In this document: positions 10,321 through 22,000 of the stretch, in pieces
Numbering within the stretch: position 1 is the first letter of the stretch
How the letters are laid out: every line of letters begins with the position of its first letter
DNA from: Agapetus fuscipes
Taxonomy: Eukaryota; Arthropoda; Insecta; Trichoptera; Glossosomatidae
Direction: 5' to 3'
Assembly (NCBI GenBank): GCA_951799405.1
Contig: OX637343.1
Coordinates: forward strand, 9,030,524 to 9,094,523
DNA length: 64,000 nucleotides
Notes under the pieces: generated by a model
What the model was told of the DNA's origin: nothing
Seen by the model: the letters and a program-made list of their open reading frames with translations, nothing else
Database searches by the model: none
Program-made: the position numbers and the translations under genes

Positions 10321-10932
10321 CAAATACAAATGCTGTCAATGATTCAAGTCTCCCTAGTTAAATGAAAAACAAAATAAAAAGATGTTTATTCGTTTCAAAA
10401 ATTTCATTGTTTTAATGCTGTGGATAGCTGTTTTAAAGTAGAAGTTATCGTGTCAAAATTTATGACTTTAGCCGTTGAATTTACAGAGAAAAGAAAAAAA
10501 TAAAGTATAAGTTTGTATTTAGCAAGATTTAAAAAAAAACAATAAAAAAACTTCAAAACAAGAAAAGCTTCAACTCATTAGGTTAATTATGTAATGACTT
10601 CATTATTACATTGTTTTATTTCATACTGATATTTATTTTATTGTGGAGATGGGATATTCAAACGTATTTCCGGTGCAGTCACAATACTAATGGGCTCTAG
10701 TTGCCGGCGTTTTAAGGATGTATGATTTTGACGTACGAAATGAAAACTGCATTTTCTACCGTAGACAACACAAAAAGCTGTTGAGTGTGTTTTGCATGTG
10801 TCATAGAGAAACAAATACCAAAATCATATATTTATTTGTTTTAAGAAAAAGAAAGGATAATATTATCTTTCAGAAGCATATCGTCGGATTTTTGAGTAAA
10901 ATTATGAAAATTCTTTATATTTTTTAACGCAT

Positions 10933-11180
10933 GACTGATAGGTTGGTACGAGGCTGACCACCCGTGCTGTAAAAATCGGTTCACTTTTGCCAATGCCACC
11001 CCGGTTCAGGGAACGGCGGCAGGAGTTGCAAGATTTATGTCCATGTGAGGTTTTCTTTATTTGTATGCACACATGCAGAATGTGTAGGCGCGAACCTACA
11101 TGTGCCTGTCTGTGGGCATGCATTTCATATGAGCCTTAAATGCTTACATATCCTTGCAGCTTAGATTATAGATTATAGAC
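10933..11180 (+). mobile_element. SINE1 copy (young subfamily)
   Basis: Nearly the same as the copy at 21218; the two share GGTTCAGGGAACGGCGGCAG where other copies read TTTCAGGGAAGG. Tail is AGATTATAGATTATAGA. Confidence 0.85.
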
Positions 11181-11254
11181 ATGAGATCTAATATTCTGAA
11201 ATAATGGACTCGGGACAAATGAGGTCTACAGTATAGACAATATTGTGTTATCAG

Positions 11255-12307
11255 TAGGGACTGGAAAAAAGTGGTGTTATTTTTTGCAAAATTCGCGTTA
11301 TTTTTTTGGGAAATTCGCGTTATTTTTTATCAAAAAAAGGGAAATTCGCGTTTTTTTTCATGTTAAACAGGGAGATTCGGTGTCATTTTTAGGGTTGATT
11401 TGATCGAAATAAAGGGTTATGTAATTGCAAAACTATGGATATTACTAATATTTACAATTTATTATATAAACAACAATATGTACCTTAAAAAACAATGAAT
11501 AAACAACATCTGAATCAATACGAGTTACAACTTACAAAAAACATTGATTGAAACAAGTATTAATATTTGAATGAGACTCCGAATACCCTGCAATATCCTT
11601 TTAAAATATTTAATTTTTGTGCATTTAGTCTCTAGATGAGGGTTATCTAATTTTTTCGAGGGATGTTGGCTTTTATGAAAGCCTCAAGTTGTGCTCTTGG
11701 CTAATCCAGCAGCAGCTTCACTCCTTGATGTATTTTCCTTCATTGATGTCACGATTCAAGTCTGTTTGGATGTCCAGGGACAGTTCTGCTTATCATTAAT
11801 TAAAAAAAAAAATAGATTTGTGAATAGGAATGCAATTCACCAACCTACTCTGCCTGGCCAGAAACAGGTATTAATAGCATTAATGAAAAAATTATTACTA
11901 GTATTGTTTATTTTAATTAATTATTAAATTATAATAACCCAATTACATTTGTTGAACCAGGGTCAAATTTATAGTCAAATGACACAGGCGGGGATCGAAC
12001 CCCGCGTCTAGCGTTCTAGCGTGTTTCAACGTTGAAAGATCAGCCCACTTGGCCCCCTCGGCTATAACACGGACCATTTTTTTTGTGCTTTGCACCTTGC
12101 AAAGGGTTTTCACAGGATGTTTTTCTTTCCCACGAAATAGTTGCGTTGCAGAAGCGACACATAACAACTTTTTCGCTCAATTTCTACCAAAAGTACGAAT
12201 ATTCGCGATATTTGCGTAAAACCTCAAATTTCGCGTTATTCGCGTAAAAACATCAAAATTCGCGAATAAATTCGTTTTATCGCGATCGCGAAATTTTCCA
12301 GTCCCTA
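11255..12307. mobile_element. hAT-like non-autonomous element, 1,053 bp, 8-bp TSD
   Basis: Ends TAGGGACTGGAAAA / TTTTCCAGTCCCTA, flanked by exact GTTATCAG repeats (11247-11254, 12308-12315). Subterminal AATTCGCG / CGCGAATT boxes repeat several times at each end, a typical transposase-binding arrangement. Carries a tRNA-like segment at 11975-12070. Confidence 0.87.
11975..12070 (-). repeat. tRNA-like segment inside hAT element
   Basis: Minus strand has TAGCCGAGGGGGCCAAGTGG (A-box region) and GGGGTTCGATCCCC (B box). The acceptor stem does not close and there is no clear anticodon arm, so this is more likely a SINE head than a working tRNA gene. Confidence 0.5.
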
Positions 12308-12410
12308 GTTATCAGTTATCACGCTGCCGGATTTTGAATCCGACATTTTTTAATCTGGAACTTTTTTCCGCGATCAAACGTAAATGTTGTATTGGACTGC
12401 CGTCCTTAGC

Positions 12411-12672
12411 AATCTAATCTAAAATCTAATATAATCTAAGTTGCAAAGATATGTAACATTGGGGATTCACATTATATGCGTTTTCACAAGCAGACACGTA
12501 CAAGTTCGCGCTTGCACATGCCGCATCTGAACCTACAACATAAAAACCCAAATCTCAAATGGGCATACACCCTGCAACTCTAGCCGTACTTCCCTGAAAT
12601 AGGGGTGACATTGGCAAAGTGAACCATTTTTACAGCATGGGTGGTCAGCCGCATACCAACCTGTACCTAAGT
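12411..12672 (-). mobile_element. SINE1 copy
   Basis: Full-length with AATCT tail and TGACATTGGCAAAGTGAACC core. Confidence 0.82.
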
Positions 12673-12886
12673 TAAGGTAGATACACTACAAATGTCATTT
12701 TTGAAATAAACAAATAATACCATGTATAAATTATATTTTTTATGGTTTGTGTATTAACACTGTGAAAATTCATGTTTTTGGTTTGTTATTCAAATAAACA
12801 TTAACAATTTTAACTTTTAAACACTGTTTTTAATTCCACAAATACAATATAATTAAAAAATTAAATTTTAAATTATACTACTAACG

Positions 12887-12910
12887 TTTTCGACTATTCA
12901 GTCATGTATA
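12887..12910 (-). other. GAAAACG stem-loop motif
   Basis: Minus strand GACTGAATAGTCGAAAACGT: a GACT/AGTC stem followed by GAAAACG, as at other copies of this motif in the window. Confidence 0.4.
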
Positions 12911-13049
12911 AACATTAAAAACATACAAAATACTTATAAAATTCTAATTATAAATTTAAATGAATTCGAAAGCCCCTAGCCCTAGCCACCAACATTACAG
13001 ATCAAATGCAATTTATTTTTGTTCTTACATATTACTTATTTTATTTCAT

Positions 13050-13480
13050 CCAGAGTCATAACCTTCTTCATACAAGCTGACTCTGGATATTCCATTCATT
13101 CTCAATTTCGGATATCTGGTAGGTACATCCATACCTTTCTCGGTCTTCCTCTAACACGACATCCATCTATTCTTGCAAAGTATACTTTCTTCGTCAGTCT
13201 TATATGGTCCATACGTGGTCCATACCTATAGGTACCCAAAGGTTGGGTACCTATACGTCCATATAGGTACCTTTTAATCTTCACTTTCACACTTTCTCTT
13301 GCACCATTATTCTTCTCTTACAAAATAATTCCTCACCTTATCACTCCGTTTTTTCCCTATCATACTTCTTAGAAAGTCCATTTCAACAGTTATATGGACC
13401 TTGCTAATTTCACTTTCATTTACCGTCCAGGCTTCACTTCCATACATGAAGGTGAGTATAAGTTTGCCACCGTGTACCGC
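13050..13480 (-). mobile_element. RTE-like LINE C-terminal fragment
   Basis: Minus-strand reading includes FMYGSEAWTVNE and VRGRPRKVWM, the usual YGxExW and GRPR landmarks. Frameshifted. Confidence 0.65.
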
Positions 13481-13633
13481 CAATCGAGCATTTTTACTTT
13501 CTTGCTATAGCTGAAGGCTATAAAGAAAGTTTTGATTTGGTGTGAATTTTTTTTTCGAGGTTTTCACGGAAATGAGTTGTCCTGGTGCAGGACATGCCAA
13601 AAAACACTATCTTTCAAAAACGTCCGTCTGTAT

Positions 13634-13700
<67 letters not shown>

Positions 13701-13711
13701 TGTGTGTGTGT
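13634..13711 (+). repeat. (TG)n microsatellite
   Basis: About 78 bp of TG dinucleotides with two TATG interruptions. Confidence 0.95.
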
Positions 13712-14184
13712 GTCACTTTCCAAAGTATAAGACCTAGAGATACCAAATTTTGGCTACATCAACTTTTTTGGACATGTATTAAGTATGAATAACATGGCAT
13801 TACACCAACTTGAAAATTCAAGATGGCTGCCATACAAAAAAAACATAAAATTGCACTTTTCTCAAAAACGGCTCCAAGATTTTTTCTTAAATTTTCAGAA
13901 TTGCCACCAATTAGTTTTTAACTTAATAAATTAGTTACGGCAACACTCTTACTAATCTGTGTCTATGGGTTGCCATATGAAAAAAACAAACGATTGTGAT
14001 TTTCTCGAAAGTTAAGGAGTCAACAAAAATATAATGTCACAAACACAAAACGGCGCTCACCAAATAAATCATCCAAATATTTTTTATTGACTTAAGAATT
14101 TATATAGATATTTCCATATTGTACGAGTATGCAGGTACACACCGCGGTGGAATAAAATTGATCTATTATTGATATATTATATTT

Positions 14185-14430
14185 TCATCGAAACTGCATA
14201 AGCTGGTAGATGATTATAGCTTCACATACGTCATACAGTGGGTTAATTTTTGCAAGAAAGTCGAGTGCAGATTCTGTGCAATTTATTAGGTATGTTCTGA
14301 TTTTTGGCGATACAAGCTGCGTGGCACCCAGTACATACCTGCCTTTCATTATTATTCTTTCAAGTTCACCTGTCATTCTTCCATCTTTTTCAAACTTACT
14401 TCCCAAGTAGGTATACAAATTTTTCTACTC
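14185..14430 (-). mobile_element. RTE-like LINE fragment, upstream part
   Basis: YLGSKFEKDGRMTGELERII then VLGATQL...: the YLGS region that precedes the YGxExW part. It probably belongs to the same copy as 13050-13480, split by ~700 bp of unclassified DNA. Confidence 0.65.
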
Positions 14431-14520
14431 CCATTTGGTAATTTAATAAATACAAAACAGCTAACACAATCACAATGCCATAAATTTCTATAGCCCGTTA
14501 ACCGTGTTGAAATGAAAATG

Positions 14521-14616
14521 TGCGCATGCGCATTGTCAGAAATGGAACCATTGTTTAATTTCAAATATCAACCTTGTATGGGGGGTATGAAGACCTGTCA
14601 ATCCAAGATGGCCGCA
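14521..14616 (+). promoter_or_regulatory. NRF1 + YY1-like promoter signature
   Basis: A perfect palindrome TGCGCATGCGCA (14521-14532) and, 70 bp further on, CCAAGATGGCCGCAAG (14603-14618). These are core-promoter motifs of housekeeping genes. An ATG inside the second motif opens 41 codons. No downstream exon recognised. Confidence 0.35.
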
Positions 14617-14879
14617 AGTGAATATCTGATTAGTCTTCATACAAATTACCGATATTCGGTAGGTAGGAATTACCGTGGTGATGAGACTTCCAGCCCTGTT
14701 CAGACGAAAATAAGTATATTTCTTGTGTAGAATTAAAAAATAAAGAATGAAAATAAAAACAGTGTTTTAATAACTTAAAGATAAGATGAATTTTCAGTGT
14801 TAATGGACCGACCATCCAAAATAATATGAAAATAAAACAATTGCGTTTGAAAAATGTTTATTCAAAATAAATTTAATGA

Positions 14880-14945
14880 AAGGGTCACGTGTAAGCCAAG
14901 ATCAGAGTAACAGCTGGGAGGATGTGCATCAATTTATGTGAGTCA
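14880..14945 (-). pseudogene. third copy of gene A 3'UTR segment
   Basis: Contains the same UTR string (TCCCAGCTGTTACTCTGATC...GGCTTACACGTG) as copies at 15.4 and 15.8 kb, with no coding part. Suggests a stepwise tandem duplication of the gene end. Confidence 0.6.
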
Positions 14946-15397
14946 ATGTATTTTGCTGTCCTGTTTGCGGTGTTCACTTACTTTATTACCGAAGAAAACA
15001 TAATATCGATACCTTAAAGTTAAAGCTGAATTAGGCAAATAATGAAGCTAACATGGTTTCACAGATACCTAAATGCAAATTTTTCCAATTGTCGACGATT
15101 GAAACACTGAAAAAGTGTAAAATTACTTTAGTTCAGAAGTTTTTCATGAGCACTTCTTTGTAGTTAGTTCATTTCCTATGGGAAGTTACACTCAATTCAA
15201 TGTTTTATTCACGATTTCTCAAATCAGGGAATCAGCACTTATTCAGTTTTAGATAAAGGTGGTAATATAACATAGGGGAAAAGATCGGTTTATGTTTAGG
15301 TATGTGACCATTGATTAAAAGAAACATTATTAAAATAAAACCAAATCCATCTATCAACCATTTCTTGCTTTCATTATGTTTAAACGGTTTAAACATA

Positions 15398-15553
15398 GTG
15401 TTATGTGTAAGCCAAGATTGGAGTAGCAGCTGGGAGTTAACGCGTTATTTAAAAGTCAAATAGTGTTGTTTGGGTTGTGTTTCCGCCACCTCCAGTGATG
15501 ACAGTGCTGGCATCTGATAGCTTCTGGTTCTGCATGCGTTCGTTGATTATGTT
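15398..15553 (-). pseudogene. partial duplicate of gene A terminal exon and 3'UTR
   Basis: Minus-strand frame reads NERMQNQKLSDASTVITGGG...TTLFDF and stops at the same place as the real exon (NERMQNLTLSDAINIITGGG). The following ~50 bases match the gene A 3'UTR (TCCCAGCTGCTACT motif). The 5' part of the exon and the acceptor are lost, so it is probably not expressed as an alternative end. Confidence 0.8.
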
Positions 15554-15596
15554 AAATTTTTAAGGGTTTTCGGTTCCCAAACTGAAAGTCTATTAT

Positions 15597-15716
15597 ATTT
15601 TTAGAAATTAGATTGAAAAAACACAGTTTTAATTATCTTTTTATTTTGAACTAAAGCATGATGTTTCAGCTATATTTCAAAATAAAAAGTGAATTGTCAA
15701 TCCAATTTCTAAAAAA
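15597..15716. mobile_element. small fold-back element
   Basis: Arms TTTTTAGAAATTAGATTG and CAATCCAATTTCTAAAAA around ~80 bp with further TTTTATTTTGAA / TTCAAAATAAAA pairing. Confidence 0.55.
15640..15645 (-). terminator. possible poly(A) signal of gene A
   Basis: AATAAA on the minus strand about 200 nt past the stop. It falls inside a small palindromic element, so it may be fortuitous. Confidence 0.35.
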
Positions 15717-15841
15717 AAGAGGTTGACCATATCGCTTTTTGTCCAGAATTGTAAGAATGAAATATAATATGTTTCTTAAAAATCTAGTACAAGTTTCATG
15801 TGTCAGCCAAGACTTGAGTAGCAGCTGGGAGCTTGTGTTAT

Positions 15842-16078
15842 TTAAAAATCAAATAATGTAGTTGTGGTTGAAGTTCCTCCGCCACCAGTGATGATGTTGA
15901 TGGCGTCTGACAGCGTCAGGTTCTGCATGCGCTCGTTGGCTATGGGGATCACAAAGCCGGCAATGATCTGCGAGAAGCGTTCTTGCTCGCTGGCCAAGAG
16001 CGCTGGAACAAAGTCCGCGATAATGTCGTTCATGATCTCACCGGCTTGTCCGCCTCCCATGAAACCTTGGATGTCAGT
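15842..16078 (-). CDS. gene A terminal coding exon
   Basis: Residues ~172-249, TDIQGFMGGGQAGEIMNDI through to the TAA at 15844-15842. The opening TDIQ..GGG is shared with gene B (TDIQNLQGGG). The C-terminus is a Gly/Thr-rich tail. Partial copies of this exon lie downstream at 15.4 and 14.9 kb. Confidence 0.87.
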   Translation of the reverse strand, partial: TDIQGFMGGGQAGEIMNDIIADFVPALLASEQERFSQIIAGFVIPIANERMQNLTLSDAINIITGGGGTSTTTTLFDF

Positions 16079-19000
16079 CTGGAAGAGTAAATCAACAAAT
16101 TGAACTCTATTTGTACCATATCTGTGGGAGAAAGAAGTGTATGGAGATCATTAAAAGATAAGACACAGGTCTCTGTTCTCAACTCCAGAGGTAGACTTTT
16201 CTAGCAGGATTTATTATTTATATAATCAAGAACATGATATGCACAAGAGAACAATACACAGAGGGACAGTGCATTATTTTGCGCATCCATACGTCGTTCT
16301 TGTATACAAACAGACTCCGATAGTAAGCGATCCACACCAGTTGTAAATATATCCAGGTGTGGGGCTGAGGAGTGTTAAGCAACGACAGCGCATGCACTAC
16401 CCAAGACTGATGGAAAACATTGATCCGGCAAGAAATCATGATCTTGAAAAGATCATGGCTTCTTGCACTGTAATAATTGCTGGGAGCGTAAAGCTGTAGA
16501 GTCGTCCCAGCAGTGGCGAGCAATCAATTTTTCCACGAAGCACGTTAATTCGTGTATGGCTGTTGGTAGGATGAACCAGCCGAACTAAGCCCTGTCCCCG
16601 TCACCCGTTCTGTTCCGCCGAAGCAGCAGTTGAAGCCTATTTACGGCGTCACCTAGTATAGAACGAAGAGTGCGTCGTCTACCATGTATTTGGTCGATTC
16701 TGCACTATTCACACAAATAGGATGGGGCAACCCCTCTGAGAGCATTAAAACTAAATGTAACCAGATTTAGACAAAATATTTTTTTCATGTTTAGTTCTTT
16801 ACCTCCATTTTCTCGATGGACACTGCGCACTCAAAGCCAGTCATCACGACAAAGCCGTTTCTGATGGTGATGGTCGCGTTTCCTTTTATGCCAGTGTTGA
16901 AGTTTCTCACACTGAAAAATGGAAATATACTACCGTTATTACCCGTAATTACCGTATTAAAGCTGCAAAACCAGGATCCTGGAGACTAACCCAGCATGAC
17001 CAATGCCCTTTCAAGATCGTTGTATAATCTTTAATCTAAGTTGCAAAGGTATATTACAATTAAGATTAATTTTAGTTTTTGTTAATTTCTATAGCGCCGT
17101 CATATGACACTTCACCTCGAGGGCGCTTTACAAATATTAATTATCAAAATAAAATACAATACAATAAAATATACAACAAAAAATAAAAAAAACAGTACAA
17201 AACAGTCTACAAGTTAAAAGTTAAAATTAATTAAAATTTAATTAAAAGTTTAGAATTAAGTAATTAAAGTTTGAAATGAATGAAATAAAAAACAGATATA
17301 CGCGTATTCCCGTAAGCAGACACGTATAAAATCGCGCTTATACATGCCGTATGTGGCTTGTATTAGCGAGATATCCGAGAAATATTTAACCGAGGTTCTT
17401 ACCAGAACTAAGCAATCAAATTTGATGTGTCAATCAAATATTGATTGGAGGTTGGTGCAACAGGCCCTAAGCGTTAAACAGACATCACTTATCAAGATGG
17501 GCAAGTTCCGCGCTGGGTTTTTGTGCTAAAGATCATGATGAAAATAATAACATGACTAAATACTCACTTGGCTGAGCCTTCTCCAAACAGCTTGATTCCA
17601 CTGACTTCGCCATCCAGTTTATAGTGGTCTACAACAAAAAGATCAATTGTAAACTTCGCAACTAAGCTACACATATTAGGTCTTTACATTTGAAATTGGC
17701 GTTTTGTATGGGAGGACCAAAAGTATTTTTTTTATTAATCTAATATATTTATTTAATCAAAGTATGTACCATAGTTATCTATGCATTTTTGACATCGCAT
17801 AGGTAGTTAATTGATCCCTTTACGAAAATAACCATTCGGACGGCAATCAATACAGTCTTTGAAAATTGAAGGCGGTTAGGACTGCCCCATCGGAGTTGAT
17901 TTTTTTCCCTTGCAAGAAGTTATCCAAATTTCGAAAAAAATAATAATCTGTTGGAACAAGGTCCGGAGGGTACGGGAGATGTCTTAAACATTCCAATTGA
18001 AGCTTCTCTAATTTGGTAGCCGTCTGTTGTGCAGTGTGTGGTCTAGCGTTGTCATGAAACAGCAGTGGCCTAGAGCACTTGACCAGCGTCGGTTGTTTAG
18101 CAGCTAGCTTTTCCATCATGGTTTGCAGTTGCTGACAAAAGACATCTGCCGTAACCATCTGACCAGATTTAAGAAAGGTGTAGTGAACGACATCGGCACT
18201 AGTCCACCAAACGCTCACAAGTAACTTTTTTGAGCCAATTTTCACTTGGGGCATGATTTGGCTGGTTCGGCAAGGTTCAACCATTCCGATGAGCGCTTCC
18301 AACTATCGTGCAGGATCCATTTTTCATCACAGGTAATAATTCGATTTAAAATCCCTTCATAAATGTGCCGGTTGAGTAATGTAACGCAGCAGTCGACGCG
18401 CATTTCTTGATTTGCTTCACCCAAGTTATGAGGTACCCACCTTTCAAGCTTTTTTACTTATCCAATTTGCTTCAAGTGGATTAAAATAGCTTTATCACTA
18501 ATTTCGCAGCCTACAGCTTACTCGGACGTGGTTTACGATGGATTCGAGCCCACAATAGCCTTCAATTCCTCATTATCAACTTTGGTCCCCGGCCGTCCAC
18601 GAGGCTTGTTCTGCAGGCCGAAATTTCCAGAACGAAAACGTTGGAACCAAAAACGCACTGTGTTTTATTTTGCGATACTGTCACCATATACATAATTAAT
18701 CCTTCGAACCGTTTTTGCAGCACTGGTGCCACGGTGGAGCTCGTACTCGTAAATAACGCGATATTTCAAGTTTTTAATTTTGTAAAATGAGTGACGCCAA
18801 GAAAAAAACAAAAGAGAAACAAACAAATGAATTAAAATTTTCAAAACACGATTACATGAGTAAATAGCTGTATCAATTTGAATTTGGAATTCTTAACCAA
18901 AGAGGAGATATTTGAGATCAATGTGGCCAGTACGGCAAAACGCCAATTTCCTATGTAAGGACCTAATATGTATCTTCTTGCAGCAATACCTAGGAAGACT

Positions 19001-22000
19001 GAGTCATAAAGGAACCGAAGAGCGCGGCCTTGCAGGCCCCACTGTACGCGCGATAGACGGGCGACCTTTCCGTAGGCATTGCTACTTCGGATAGTGACCG
19101 CTTTGGCGTGCTGAGTGAAGCTCAGTTTGGTGTCTAACTTGACTCCAAGATACACCACAGATTGCGAAATTTTTACACGGGTTCCCTGAAAATCTATTAT
19201 TGGGGGGCGCTTTGGATCGAGTTTACCCTTGAGGAGGATAGCTTCGGTCTTGTGCGGAGCAAAAACAAGCTTGTTTCTGTCTCCCCAGTCAGCAATAGAC
19301 TGAAGAGATGATCTCGACAGTTTCTCGATCTCGAAACGAGATTTACCTTCTACTGTCAGAAGGGCGTCATCTGCGTAGGCTCTCACCTCGCAGCCTGGTG
19401 GCAAAGGGAGCGACAGAAGGTCGTCAAACAGGATGTTCCAGAGGAGTGGTCCAAGAACAGAACCCTGGGGACATCCCCTGGATACATCCCTTTCTATGAT
19501 TGTGGGGCCTGCGTTAATTATTACGCGGCGGTCTGAGAAATAAGGATTGAATACAGCTATATAAGTTGGATGGTATTTTGTGAAGCCTAAGCTTCGCATA
19601 TAATGTGAATCCCCCAACGTTACATATCTTTGCAACTTAGATTATATGAGATTAGATGAAATCAGTTGTTCAAGCACCGCCAAATTTTATTTCGTCCTAT
19701 TGTCAAATACATACGGTGAGATCTACCGACGGCCGTCGAGACTTCCACCCCAATAGTCGGAAGTCCAAACCTGATATGGAGAGATTGAGTGGAAACGGGC
19801 TTGCGAGCTCTGGGCGTGACCAATCATTGGTGACAACAGGTGATGAAGAGGAAAAGGTGGAGGCCACTCCTTGAGGAGGCCAAGACCCACAACGGGCTGT
19901 AGCGCCAATGATGGTGATCATTACCAGCGGTCAGGTTCAAAAGAGGAACCGTAACATCGAAGTCCAGCCTCAGTCTCAGCATGTTTAAGTTCATAACGTT
20001 GACCACGAACCCGCTGAGGTTTTTGCCGAGAATGTTTTTGAAGTCGACGTTCATTCTGAAACACCAAAATAAAGCAATTAATTATTGCAAGGGTTCGCTT
20101 TTAATTTTCAGAATTTGTAGCTTGTATTTCTTTAAAATATAATCAATTATTGTAACTCTACGATTATTTCTTATTCGTCCTTAAAAAAATGTTCCAATTT
20201 ATAATAATTTTTTAGTTTAAATTTTAAATATTAATACACATACTACTTAAATAATAATTAATTAAAACATGGGTAAATTAAATAATATCAATTTTTCTTA
20301 GAAGAGTATTTTTAAAAGATCTTCAGAATTAAAATTCTAAGGAGCATTTTAATATGAATGATTAAGAGGTTAATTTAATAATTTCATATTTTTCTGAGAA
20401 GGAAATTCTTAAAATATCATTAGAATTAAAATTTCATGGATAATTTTTCAGTAGGTACTAAAAAATCCGTTTAAGGCGTGCTGGCCCAAAAGCGCACACT
20501 AAAGACGTGCTTGCTTAGGTAGTGTCATAGCGACTTACATGGTAGGTGATCGGTTATAGAGCTAAGTGTAATGCATCTGTGGATGCACCAGCCAAACTAT
20601 GTGGAATGTTGGAAGGAGACAATAATCCGAGCACTTACAGAAGATCCAGTTCAGGGATATCGAAGTTGTAGACGACCTCGTCCGCGTGGAAGGGGTCCAG
20701 AGGGGGCACGTTGTACTCTGGATATCCCACGTCCATCTTGTCTCTCACCTTCTCCAGCAAGGCGCGGAGTTCCGTCTCGTAGGCGCGGCCCTGGATAACT
20801 GGAAACAAAAGCATTATTACAATTTCGTCTTGTATATTTTTGTATAACTGGTCACGTATTGCACTCTACGCGTGTCTTGGCGGGAACGCAACGCAACTCG
20901 CAACTAAACTACACATTTTTTTTTTTTTTAAGAAATCCTGTGCGGGAGACTCCCTAGATTCTAAAGACTCTAGGGGTCTATGACACTTGTTGTAGTGCCG
21001 CAGAGGTGTACGAGCTTGGTCGTCGCTACAAAGCGCCAATACTCAAGCAAGACCCAGTTGCTGTAAGGCTGGATGGACCTTTGGTGACCGGTCATTGGTA
21101 AAGGTTTATGAATTTTTCAACCCAGCGAAGAGCACATTCAAAATGTAAATGGTATATTTTTGTGCTCCGCCGGGATCCGAATCCACAACCTTCCATTTAC
21201 GAGTCCGAAGAGCTCCTTGACTGATAGGTTGGTACGAGGCTGACCACCCATGCTGTAAAAATCGGTTCACTTTTGCCAATGCCACCCCGGTTCAGGGAAC
21301 GGCGGCAGGAGTTGCAAGGTTTATGTCCATGTGAGGTTTTCTTTATTTGTATGCACACATGCAGAATGTGTAGGCGCGAACTTACATGTGCCTGTCTGTA
21401 GGCATGCATTTCATATGAGCCTTAAATGCTTACATATCGCACGTTTAATAATAAAGAGAAATAACTCGAAAATTGGGAAAATCGAGATTTTGTAATAAAA
21501 CGCAAGAACAATGCGAGAAGAATGCGTAGAATGCGACAGCCGTTCAATTTGGACGAATATGACAGAGATAAAACATTGGCCGCCTTTTTCATCCCATACA
21601 AGTTGTACTGGGTGTCTGAACTTCAAACGCGTTTTCCCAATATTCATGTTTTTTGAGTTATTGCTCTTTATTATTAAACGTGCGATATCCTTGCAGCTTA
21701 GATTATAGATTATAGATAGAAGTGTTGCCACTACGGACTACGGACCGGTCCACATGTGGTGTAACTTCCTGCCTTTGTTATTCCCGAGAGGGTCGGTGAT
21801 TCGGGACCTATTTATTTTTACGGGTAAAAGGACCGGCCTACAATAAAGATCCACAGGCAGCTCCATCACAAAAAAAATGCTCTCCAAAAAACATTTGTAA
21901 GCACTTCTATAATCTATAATCTAAGTTGCGAAGATATAATTATTACATATTTGATTTACATCAAATGCATTCCCACATGCAGACACGTATAAGTTCGCGC

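Noticed and set aside
13532..13792. 60-86-codon frames over a (TG)n run
   Set aside because: Microsatellite translation (VCVC, THTH); no gene.
16218..16523. 101-codon minus frame in a gene A intron
   Set aside because: No recognisable domain, no splice sites or start context; chance frame most likely.
19703..20054. Overlapping minus frames including gene A exon 4 extended to the left
   Set aside because: Only 19925-20055 aligns with gene B and is closed by a good donor; the extension is intron and MITE arm.
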